Positions 58,501 to 64,000 of a DNA stretch of 64,000 nt are shown in pieces. Under the pieces are notes generated by a model. That model was not told where the DNA came from and did no database searches. It saw only the letters and a program-made list of their open reading frames with translations. Numbering within the stretch: position 1 is the first letter of the stretch; each line of letters begins with the position of its first letter. The position numbers and the translations under genes were made by a program. The DNA comes from Aphelocoma coerulescens (taxonomy: Eukaryota; Chordata; Aves; Passeriformes; Corvidae), in the NCBI RefSeq assembly GCF_041296385.1, contig NC_091014.1, positions 13,305,578-13,369,577 on the forward strand, in the 5' to 3' direction.

Positions 58501-61500
58501 AACACATAAGCAAATTAATAAAAACAAAATTCTAAGCATTGATTTTTTTCAAGATAATTAAAAAAAAGAAAAACAGAAACAAGAATTGAGTGTTGAATCT
58601 AGATTTTGCTCTCTACAGATGCCAATGGTATCTGCCAATTTTTTCATGTGTTGATTTAAATTTAATTGATGACAATGAAGAAATAACTGCACATCTACAC
58701 AATGTACACATATAGAATGACATGACTGCAAAAGTAGGTTTGTGCAGTCTGATGTGGCAGCTTTTGAATTTGTGAAATAATTATTAATTTAGCAGAGGCT
58801 TAAGAAAATAAGATTCTCAATCTGCCAATGATTCTTCATTATTACCTGAGTATATTCTAGTTTGGGTTATCAGAAATTCATACTAGGTTCCTAAATTGAG
58901 ATAATATAAATAAAATCTACAGCAAGGCCACATAATTGAGTGACTAAAAGGGTCTCCAGGGGCCAAATACAAGCTCAGATACTTCAACTTTAGATGCAGA
59001 CTTATTGCAAAGCAGATGGTTGAGACAGCACCACAGTGGGATGACAGCCTGTTTCAGCAAACGTAAATTCAAAAGCACTTAAGACTTTGAAGAAAAGTAT
59101 CAAAGATGTTATTTGCCAAGTGACATCTTTCAGCATTTCAGAATGCCAGATTATGCCAAACTGAAAGCAAGAAATAAAGGACTATTTGCCACTAAACAGA
59201 GGACTGCACTATACACTTACAGCTCTGTGTACACTGGCAACAGCCTTGGAAACTACCTGCACAGAGACTAATTGCATTCATCATATTAGACAAATTTGTA
59301 TTGTGTATCAGAGAGATCAGTTGCAATAGTTTGGCACGGATGTCACAGGGAACTGTGCTGCTTAAGATGTATAAGGCTTTCTCCTTGAGATTTTTATATG
59401 CTAACAAAGGAAAGAAGAAAACACACATAGCTTGAAGACCTCATCCTGTGTCATTTGTCTTAACATGGCATTGCAACAACAATAGGACAGATGGGCATTA
59501 ATTAGGAAAGGAATTGAATTTGGAAGGGTGAAAAAAATAAGTTCTTGATCCACAGAACTGTACTGCACATGTTAGGGTGAAGAACTAACCGTTAAAAACA
59601 GTATTGATTCTGTGAAGGGTTCTTTGCAGAAGGAGAACATACACACATACTGCACTTCCCACCAGGACAGTGCTTACAGCTGATGGAGAAAACCAGACCC
59701 TTGCAGATGTCTGTATAAGGAGGAAGTGTGTGGTCCCTATCTCTTTCTATTGACTGTTAAGGGACCCTTGGTACCTCGTTCAGATGAGCATGTCTACTGA
59801 TTTTAACATATGGACAAGTGAATCTCACTTTTGATGTCTGAACCCCACTTTTGATGTCCTTAAAATATACTAGAAATCATGATAGATTTTGGGTAATTGA
59901 TTTCACTTGCTTTCTTTTAGCAGAAGGAGAAATATATCCATGGGAATTAGTGCATGTTCACACATTGGTGTTTTGCTTTGACACACGACTACATCTAATA
60001 AAGAATGTGACACAATTCTCTCTGATCCACTCTCTTACAGAAGGCCATTTCATACTCCTGTGAGAATGATGGAAAGAATGAGAGATGTAATCTACCATCT
60101 AATATTTTCATGCTTTTGGTGCATGCTGTTAAGGGTAGTTTTAAGTGTGACAGAAAAGACAGCTGAGTCCTGCTTACACTGAGGCCATATTCCACTTGCT
60201 ATACACACAAAGAGATTGCCTTTACAAAAATAAATGTCCCATATAAAAGAATATTGTATAAATACATAAAACATGTAGCAATATGTTTGCATTTTTCCAA
60301 TGAAAGACAATTTTCAAACTAACATTGGCTAAAAATCAACTAATTAGCAGCTACTGGATTTCTGCTTCAGCTCAGTGAACACCAGTATGGTAGAAACCTT
60401 AGCAATCAATTAATCCAAACCCCACATAGTATGTTTGATCTGAGCAGTTAGAAAAGTATTTTTGTATTTTCTAGGAACCTGGACTGATTTAGTAATGCTG
60501 TTTTTAATTTGTCTTCTCAGAAAGATTTGCTATCTCAGTAATCTGAAATAAAGTCAGATGACATTTCCCAGAGTCAGAGCCATATTCCAATTCCCCATTT
60601 TATTAAGACAAAATTAGAAGACTCAGATATCCTCAAGAAATATTATTATTTCAGTATTTTGGGAACCCTTTTTAAATTACTTTACATTACTTAGAACTTG
60701 TTGCTATTCAGATTGCCAGGACGCACAGCAAATCCCAAATAAGCAGGTATAACCTGAATTAGGTTTAGAATACTTAAATTAGGCTTTAGCTTCAATGACA
60801 GAATTGCCATAAAGGTTTAGATGTGGAGTGTCAGTGAAAGTGGGATAAAATATTGTTAATACAGTGGATATTATGGTATGTATCACAAAAATGGGACAGG
60901 ATTATCATGATGCTGATTTTACTGATTACAGGTATGCTGTAATATAAAAATTATTATTCATAAATACTACGGTAGTATTGCCATATTTTCAGTAGGACTG
61001 CTCTGTTCTGGGACACCCTGTTCACCTGGTACAGCTGTAGTACTGTGTCCCACTTTGTCCCTCTCTATTTCTCTCCTTCCACCCACAAATGCCCTGCCCA
61101 AGACTGGCATCGGGCCACGAGCATGATCTCTTCTCTCTTTCCAGGATGTACTGGTGCAGGGCAGACTCACAACTGCTACACCTAATTTCCAAATTTCATT
61201 TAGACTTTGAAGCTTAAGCTTTTAATCAAAATCTATTATCTGTCTAATGTGACTGTCAATATTCTCAGAGGGTAAATTCACACCTATTTAGGAATGACAG
61301 TTTCATTTTCCTTCTTAGAAATGAGCCTTTAGCTTCTTCAGTTGCTCTCTATGATGTCAGCTCAGCAAGTCAGTCTTTTCATATATTAAAATTCTGGCTA
61401 CATGATCTTCAAATACATATTTATTTTAAACTTGAAAATTGTCTGTTGCAGTCTGTATGTCCATTCCCAATATTATTATGTTTGTATTAAAAACAAAGAT

Positions 61501-61790
61501 GTTGTTCAAACAAGTATTTAAGTGTCCCAAATTACCTTGAAATTTCCTCTTAAACAATACTGGTTTTCAGCCTTGTGTTCTGGCTTCCTGTTTATGAACT
61601 CTAACTGTAAGAAAGCCTTAAATGATAATTAGGCTTCAGCACAAGCAGAAAATTACTTTAAAACCATAATGCTTTGGCTACTGAATGTTTAGAAAGGACT
61701 ATTATACCTTATCACAGCCTTATGCAGCCGGGTGTACTGTTCCTTCAGCTCGGCTACTCTGGTGTCTGTAATTTTTCCAGCAGAAAATAG
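25385..61790 (-). CDS. CCDC146: CCDC146, coiled-coil centriole and axoneme protein, 888 residues in 18 exons (N-terminus outside window)
   Basis: Joined, 5' to 3' on the - strand: 61790-61708, 56985-56782, 48971-48914, 48363-48190, 47600-47527, 46479-46252, 45334-45148, 41857-41762, 40775-40605, 38808-38720, 38603-38439, 36166-35948, 35332-35104, 29781-29662, 28176-28039, 26702-26454, 26113-26089, 25542-25385. Seen: exon lengths sum to 2667 bases (889 codons with stop) and every phase joins. The product is almost entirely charged, heptad-rich alpha helix, followed by a proline-rich tail. Blocks match human CCDC146 (955 residues) in order, for example [28 protein letters not shown] and the final PSEP...KKP motif. 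Known: CCDC146 is a microtubule-associated protein of centrioles and the sperm axoneme; loss causes male infertility with malformed flagella in humans and mice. There is no membrane segment. About 50 N-terminal residues, including the start, lie to the right of the window. Confidence 0.95.
26089..26113 (-). CDS. CCDC146: CCDC146 microexon (25 bp, probable)
   Basis: Encodes KQQEIGLL plus one base. Acceptor ...catcagatcag has a poor pyrimidine tract; donor gtaaga is good. It is included because it converts phase 0 to phase 1, exactly what the last exon requires with its better acceptor, and because AEARAKKQQE resembles human AIAEKSQE. Without it the last exon would have to use the AG two bases further in. 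Confidence 0.5.
26114..26453 (-). other. CCDC146: CCDC146 intron next to last exons
   Basis: Short intron between the 249-bp exon and the proposed microexon. The open reading frame continues 43 codons into it. Nothing else is seen. Confidence 0.5.
26454..26702 (-). CDS. CCDC146: CCDC146 exon (249 bp)
   Basis: Acceptor ...ttttgcattgcag, donor gtaagt, phase 0 to 0. It contains [20 protein letters not shown] and the tail VAAEARAK, matching human [20 protein letters not shown]. An in-frame read-through stop exists at 26322-26324, so retention of the following intron would give a different 43-residue tail. Confidence 0.94.
26703..28038 (-). other. CCDC146: CCDC146 intron with an 18-bp tandem duplication
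   Basis: No exon or known repeat is recognised apart from a perfect two-copy 18-bp tandem repeat at 27623-27658 (gaacaacaaaagtacttt). Confidence 0.7.
27623..27658 (+). repeat. Two perfect tandem copies of an 18-bp unit
   Basis: gaacaacaaaagtacttt occurs at 27623-27640 and 27641-27658 without mismatch, so the duplication is likely recent. Confidence 0.9.
28039..28176 (-). CDS. CCDC146: CCDC146 exon (138 bp)
   Basis: Acceptor ...ttcttgctgcag, donor gtaaga, phase 0 to 0. It encodes [20 protein letters not shown] then ENGKQDMLL, matching human LAKKEEKLLEKDFIYEQVSR and CKQDTLLL. Confidence 0.94.
28177..29661 (-). other. CCDC146: CCDC146 intron (1.5 kb)
   Basis: No repeat or exon is recognised. 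The stretch 28990-29260 is GC-richer than average and opens several unsupported ORFs. Confidence 0.5.
29662..29781 (-). CDS. CCDC146: CCDC146 exon (120 bp)
   Basis: Acceptor ...ctagtattcccag, donor gtaatg, phase 0 to 0. It encodes [20 protein letters not shown] and [14 protein letters not shown], aligned with human CTDRIKDLEKQF and KEMIQKLDKLE. It follows a 5.3-kb intron. Confidence 0.9.
31319..31359 (+). repeat. (TTTC)n / (TTCC)n microsatellite
   Basis: A pure-pyrimidine run of ctttctttcttt type units with a few ttcc variants. Confidence 0.9.
31530..32610 (+). mobile_element. Degraded CR1/L3-like LINE copy
   Basis: Segments follow the order of old CR1/L3-type LINEs: agaaaagggcaaatacaaga and ctatttttaaaaagggcagg, then aacagccaacatggatgtgt with tcatgccaaaccagacc (the DNA behind the SQHGF / SCQTN reverse-transcriptase block), and later gaaacaaggttgtgtagcct. 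No frame is open. It is far more decayed than the other CR1 copies here, implying an old insertion. Boundaries are approximate. Confidence 0.55.
33069..33118 (+). repeat. Local dispersed duplicate, copy A
   Basis: cctagtccatgttactagct begins a stretch of about 50 bases that recurs at 33403 with roughly 80% or more identity. The unit is not recognised. Confidence 0.7.
33403..33452 (+). repeat. Local dispersed duplicate, copy B
   Basis: cctagtccatgttactagca, then cttgcttcaaagaggtctgg, parallels copy A 334 bases upstream in the same orientation. Confidence 0.7.
35104..35332 (-). CDS. CCDC146: CCDC146 exon (229 bp)
   Basis: Acceptor ...gccttatttcag, donor gttggt, phase 2 to 0. It encodes [20 protein letters not shown] and later [19 protein letters not shown], matching human LIEREEEICIFYEKINIQEK. 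Confidence 0.93.
35948..36166 (-). CDS. CCDC146: CCDC146 exon (219 bp)
   Basis: Acceptor ...gttatgttaaag, donor gtacat, phase 2 to 2. It encodes [20 protein letters not shown] and later [20 protein letters not shown], matching human EEEMVQLRKRYEKAVQHRNE. A nearby attgcag would change phase and lose the conserved RKLQ. Confidence 0.93.
36167..38438 (-). other. CCDC146: CCDC146 intron (2.3 kb)
   Basis: AT-rich. No repeat family or exon is recognised. Confidence 0.55.
38439..38603 (-). CDS. CCDC146: CCDC146 exon (165 bp)
   Basis: Acceptor ...ctcatttcttcag, donor gtgagt, phase 2 to 2. It encodes [20 protein letters not shown], matching human LREFAKLYDTIRNERNKFVN. A weaker AG eight bases inside would also read but breaks the phase. 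Confidence 0.9.
38720..38808 (-). CDS. CCDC146: CCDC146 exon (89 bp)
   Basis: Acceptor ...tttaaatttcag, donor gtaaga, phase 0 to 2. It encodes [20 protein letters not shown], matching human TNIVKEMKAKDLEIRIHKKK. Confidence 0.9.
38809..40604 (-). other. CCDC146: CCDC146 intron carrying a CR1 3' end
   Basis: AT-rich except for the CR1 element at about 39905-40440. Confidence 0.7.
39905..40440 (-). mobile_element. CR1 LINE 3' end, about 535 bp
   Basis: On the + strand it begins with the tell-tale reversed CR1 end, atcacagaatctcagaatca and cagaatg, then ggaaggaacccaccaggatt, and runs through the GC-rich part (ctcttctccaggctgaacag, cagctgctcctcacccagct, ttggacactctctaaatgtc). It is inserted in the same direction as CCDC146 and 5'-truncated, as most CR1 copies are. 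Fairly well preserved. Confidence 0.92.
40605..40775 (-). CDS. CCDC146: CCDC146 exon (171 bp)
   Basis: Acceptor ...catgttctttag, donor gtaaaa, phase 0 to 0. It encodes [20 protein letters not shown] and [16 protein letters not shown], aligned with human EQQLAEENKLLKEQENMKE. A CR1 element sits about 165 bases beyond its 3' end. Confidence 0.9.
40776..41761 (-). other. CCDC146: CCDC146 intron (1 kb)
   Basis: AT-rich; nothing recognisable is seen. Confidence 0.6.
41762..41857 (-). CDS. CCDC146: CCDC146 exon (96 bp)
   Basis: Acceptor ...ttatttttgtag, donor gtgctg (weak), phase 0 to 0. It encodes [20 protein letters not shown], equivalent to human SERRRELHKEVEVAKRNLA. Confidence 0.9.
41858..45147 (-). 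other. CCDC146: CCDC146 intron (3.3 kb) with a CR1 3' end
   Basis: Holds a CR1 tail at about 42589-42862. A direct repeat ggagcagcagttct occurs twice at about 43405-43455. The remainder is unrecognised. Confidence 0.65.
42589..42862 (+). mobile_element. CR1 LINE 3' end, about 270 bp
   Basis: Follows the CR1 3' tail: aggacaaggggaattaattt, agatataaggaagaattttg, ttgcccagaggggtggttga, aaggccaggttggacagagg, aaggtgtccctgcctatagc, then cccttccaatccaaatgatt and ending ctaattcta. It lies antisense to CCDC146. Confidence 0.9.
45148..45334 (-). CDS. CCDC146: CCDC146 exon (187 bp)
   Basis: Acceptor ...tctatatag, phase 2 to 0. It encodes [20 protein letters not shown] and later [16 protein letters not shown], matching human DFRNLKKMELLLK. 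The donor that gives the human length is the weak gtctgt; a strong gtaagt lies 30 bases downstream in frame (exon end 45118). Confidence 0.88.
45335..46251 (-). other. CCDC146: CCDC146 intron
   Basis: AT-rich; no exon or repeat is recognised. Confidence 0.6.
46252..46479 (-). CDS. CCDC146: CCDC146 exon (228 bp)
   Basis: Acceptor ...atatatccacag, phase 2 to 2. It encodes [20 protein letters not shown] and later [20 protein letters not shown], matching human KEREHNQLVKLLELARE. Two donors compete: gttaga at 46251 (chosen, best fit to the human length) and gtaaga six bases downstream at 46245. Confidence 0.92.
46480..47526 (-). other. CCDC146: CCDC146 intron
   Basis: An AT-rich (ta)n-like stretch lies at about 47481-47511. 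Nothing else is recognised. Confidence 0.6.
47527..47600 (-). CDS. CCDC146: CCDC146 exon (74 bp)
   Basis: Acceptor ...tttatcactag, donor gtatgt directly after a run of seven A plus T, phase 0 to 2. It encodes [20 protein letters not shown], aligned with human KDEVAHHQTIPVQIGKEIEK. Confidence 0.87.
47601..48189 (-). other. CCDC146: CCDC146 intron
   Basis: AT-rich; no feature is seen. Confidence 0.6.
48190..48363 (-). CDS. CCDC146: CCDC146 exon (174 bp)
   Basis: Acceptor ...gatttttaaag, donor gtaaca, phase 0 to 0. It encodes [20 protein letters not shown] then [16 protein letters not shown], aligned with human KILRESTEELRKEIMQKKLE. The alternative acceptor four bases inside (aaag) would break the phase. 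Confidence 0.9.
48364..48913 (-). other. CCDC146: CCDC146 intron
   Basis: AT-rich; no feature is seen. Confidence 0.6.
48914..48971 (-). CDS. CCDC146: CCDC146 exon (58 bp)
   Basis: Acceptor ...tttttactgtag, donor gtaagt, phase 2 to 0. It encodes [19 protein letters not shown], parallel to the human LKEEKIIIVKEFEKI segment. Confidence 0.9.
48972..56781 (-). other. CCDC146: CCDC146 intron (7.8 kb, longest complete one)
   Basis: No CR1, LTR or nested gene is recognised. An (aaaac)n run lies at about 50732-50748. In human the FGL2 gene is nested in CCDC146; its fibrinogen-like domain was looked for on both strands and not seen here. Confidence 0.55.
56782..56985 (-). CDS. CCDC146: CCDC146 exon (204 bp)
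   Basis: Acceptor ...atttaatgtag, donor gtaggt, phase 2 to 2. It encodes [20 protein letters not shown] and later [20 protein letters not shown], close to human. A second AG (tttacag) seven bases inside would lose the frame match, so the outer one is chosen. Confidence 0.92.
56986..61707 (-). other. CCDC146: CCDC146 intron (4.7 kb)
   Basis: AT-rich, with a short CR1 tail at about 57130-57196. No exon is recognised. Confidence 0.6.
57130..57196 (+). mobile_element. Short diverged CR1 3' end
   Basis: gtgaccctgctttggacagg, aggttggacctcctaagttc and gaacctgaatcatcctatgg follow the CR1 terminal pattern (ttggac...cttccaacct..aatgattctatg) with many changes. Confidence 0.7.
61708..61790 (-). CDS. 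CCDC146: CCDC146 exon (first in window)
   Basis: Acceptor ...ccttccgtag, donor gtataa, phase 0 to 2. It encodes [20 protein letters not shown], equivalent to human MGKLPGTRMAALKAKYTLLH. The exon with the preceding human motif (DLSETPAFIFLHE) is not found in the remaining 2.2 kb. Confidence 0.9.
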
Positions 61791-64000
61791 CTACGGAAGG
61801 CAAACAGACAGTTATGAAATCTCCTAAGCACTAACATTTTCATTCTGCTGCAACTTTTATAACTGTAATTGGCAGGCTTTCAGTTTATACAGACTTTGGT
61901 AACATAAAAAATTAATTACACAACCAAATCAAATGCACAGAAAAAACCCGCTTATTTACATAAAAATTCAAAGCATAAATATAAGAACATAAAGAATGTG
62001 ACTGTCACAACTACAGTGCCCCCTGTGCTGTACCATTTCTTCTCTGACTTTCTGTCTGTATTAATATTTCATGATAATTCTGTCTTGACTTTGAACTCAG
62101 GCTCTAAGCAACCTCTTTTCCACATTGCTTAACTGAATCAGTTTTGGTATAAACCCTCAGTTTGGTCTGCACAGGCAAAACTGAGGCTTAAAGTGTCTCC
62201 GTAGGCAGTAGGGTTGTAAAAAAAAGGAGCTGGGCTAAAGCTGGATTATCCTCAGGCAACAGAACACATTACCTTACATGCCTGTGCAGGTCTTCAGCAA
62301 GCACCAAGATCGAACAGGTCTTTTAAATACCTCCAGGGAGAGTGACTCAAACACTTCCTTAAGCAGTCTGTCCCAATGCTTGACCACGCTTTCAGTGAAG
62401 AAATTTTTCCTGATATCCAATCTAAACCACCCCTGGTGCAACTTGAGGCCATTTCCTTCTGCCCTATCCCTTGGTACCTGGGAGAAGACACTGACTTCCA
62501 CCGGGCTACAACTCCTTTCAGGCAGCTGTAGAGAACAGTAAGTTCTATCCTGAGCCTCCTTTTCTCCAGGCTGAACACCCCCAGCTCCCTCAGCTGCTCC
62601 TCATCAGACTTGTGCTCCAGACCCTTCCCCAGCTCCGTTGCCCTTCTCTGGACATGCTCCAGCACCTCAATGTCTTTCTTGTAGTGCAAGGCTCAAAACT
62701 GAATGTGGGATTTGAAGTGTGGTTTCACCATTGCTGAGTGCAGAGGGACCACCCTGATCCTGCTGGCCACACTATTCCTCTGTGATATTTCTTTAGAAAA
62801 CCTTTCTTCCCCTCCTTTGGTCACAAGTAAGGAGAACCAGGTTAAATCCAATTAAAAAATGTAAGGTGATCCAGTCCATGGCTAGCCTTGTGCAGCAGCA
62901 AGTCAAATCTGCAACTTCTATGGGACCCTGCCAAGAAATGTGATTATGCAGATCTCCTGGAATAAGAAGTGAAATTACCACAGCACCAAGAAAATCCCAG
63001 AAGTTATAATTCAACCTTTAGAATATTCACAAGAAACCATCTAGAACTAATCCTATGATCAAGATGCAGAATACAAGTTAATATCTCAAAGGAAGTATAT
63101 ATTTTCTTTACAACTGTTTAAGTATTTTTGAAGATCTGTTTCAAAATATTTCATGGTAGCAAAGAGAATCTTTGTTCCGAGATGCTGAGAAAAGAACAGA
63201 AGGTCTGCCTTTCATTTGCTTGCATGAGAGTAAAGATAAGCAGCTCTCAAATATTTATTTTGGCATTCTCTATGAACAAAGATATTGTCCACTTAAGTTC
63301 AAAATACTATCTGGGTCTTCTGTGAGAAAGAAAATATTTCCCTTTCTCAACCCATTTATTTCTTAGCTTCATATGTAGATATAGTTGTCCTATTTGTGTG
63401 GTATCTTACTAAAGTGCTTTCTCCATACTCCTCTGATCTGTACCTGTGAGTTACAATTTTTTTTTAACTGCTTAGGTTCTCACTGCAGATCTATGCCATG
63501 TTTTCCAACACTTCCATAGAAATAAACTCTTGGCCTGGAGGCTGTGTCTTCTTCTTTACATCCATAAACTTTTTACAGATTTGACACCTAATTTCTCAGT
63601 TCAGTTCTGCGATAAGAGCTCTATTTCAGGAAGGTTGGTCCTCCACAATGTGAAGACTTGCAGCATTGAGGACTATGCAAGACAGACTGTATGGATAGCA
63701 TACCAGCATGTCAAAGGCAGTGAGACCTCCTGGAGACTTTCATCACCAGATAGTTCCCATTACCACAGCATTATTGGGAAAGCCATCAGAGAAACAGCAC
63801 TGCGCCACTCTGGCCCCAGGATTTGCAATTAAAGCCTGTTTTCTCCAAGATTCTTGGGAGGGCAGAAGGGAAAGATGCAACTGTTTGAGGGGTAGAAATA
63901 GTTTGTGGAAGAAGGGAGGAAACATGTGATCCTACTCTAGAAAAATAGTATTAATTGTAATGATAAATTACAGACAAGAGATGATGCCCCTGATATACAG
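61791..64000 (-). other. CCDC146: Upstream CCDC146 intron (partial)
   Basis: Contains a CR1 element at about 62285-62785. The remaining sequence, including a 100-codon + strand ORF at 63530-63832, has no recognisable content. The N-terminal CCDC146 exon(s) are beyond the edge. Confidence 0.55.
62285..62785 (-). mobile_element. CR1 LINE, end of ORF2 and 3' region
   Basis: On the - strand a frame reads [20 protein letters not shown], then [18 protein letters not shown], the conserved C-terminal end of CR1 ORF2. The reading frame runs on past the usual stop region with damage. 5'-truncated and without the final tail repeat. Same direction as CCDC146. Confidence 0.9.

Noticed and set aside
62294..62689. 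131-codon - strand ORF that looks like a protein gene
   Set aside because: It is the end of CR1 ORF2 (LEHVQRRAT and FSLEKRRLR blocks) in a truncated LINE, not a host gene.
63530..63832. 100-codon + strand ORF near the right edge
   Set aside because: No recognisable domain, not fibrinogen-like (not FGL2), and no splice or promoter context.
1..64000. CRISPR arrays, operons, tRNA or rRNA genes, bacterial-type systems
   Set aside because: No spaced direct repeats, no cloverleaf-like sequence noticed, and the whole window is intron-containing vertebrate DNA.

Overview
The window looks like ordinary vertebrate nuclear DNA, almost certainly from a bird. Coding sequence is broken into short exons with GT/AG introns, most of the sequence is AT-rich intron, and several copies of the CR1 LINE are present, including 3' ends with the 'atcacagaatcacagaat' signature typical of avian CR1. 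An ERV long terminal repeat (LTR) of a type I associate with songbirds suggests a passerine, but the species cannot be read from the window.

Two protein genes fill the window, arranged tail to tail. On the + strand, bases 1 to about 24,140 hold the 3' part of GSAP (gamma-secretase activating protein): 17 coding exons, 512 residues, stop at 23,727-23,729, and a poly(A) signal at 24,113. On the - strand, from 61,790 down to 25,385, lie 18 coding exons of CCDC146, a coiled-coil centriole and axoneme protein: 888 residues, with only the first few dozen residues missing beyond the right edge. Every exon junction in both reconstructions keeps phase, and both genes keep the C-terminal motifs I know from the mammalian proteins. 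The convergent GSAP/CCDC146 order is the same as on human chromosome 7q11.23. The two stop codons are about 1.66 kb apart. The human neighbour FGL2, nested in CCDC146, is not seen here.

Region by region: 1-24,140 GSAP exons and introns, with a 910-bp solo LTR (18,664-19,573, 5-bp target duplication GGAAG) and a CR1 reverse-transcriptase fragment (about 19,625-20,345) in one intron; 24,144-25,384 the gap between the genes, which must hold the CCDC146 3' UTR; 25,385-61,790 CCDC146, with CR1 pieces near 40.2, 42.7 and 57.2 kb and an old CR1/L3-like copy near 31.5-32.6 kb; 61,791-64,000 an upstream CCDC146 intron with another CR1 fragment.

The genes have no known joint function: GSAP acts on gamma-secretase processing of APP fragments, and CCDC146 on centrioles and sperm flagella. 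I found no new multi-gene system. The most interesting points concern RNA processing: a candidate alternative last exon of GSAP, two places where CCDC146 has competing in-frame donor sites, a 25-nt CCDC146 microexon, and a transposon-filled GSAP intron just upstream of the exon where the published 16-kDa C-terminal fragment starts.
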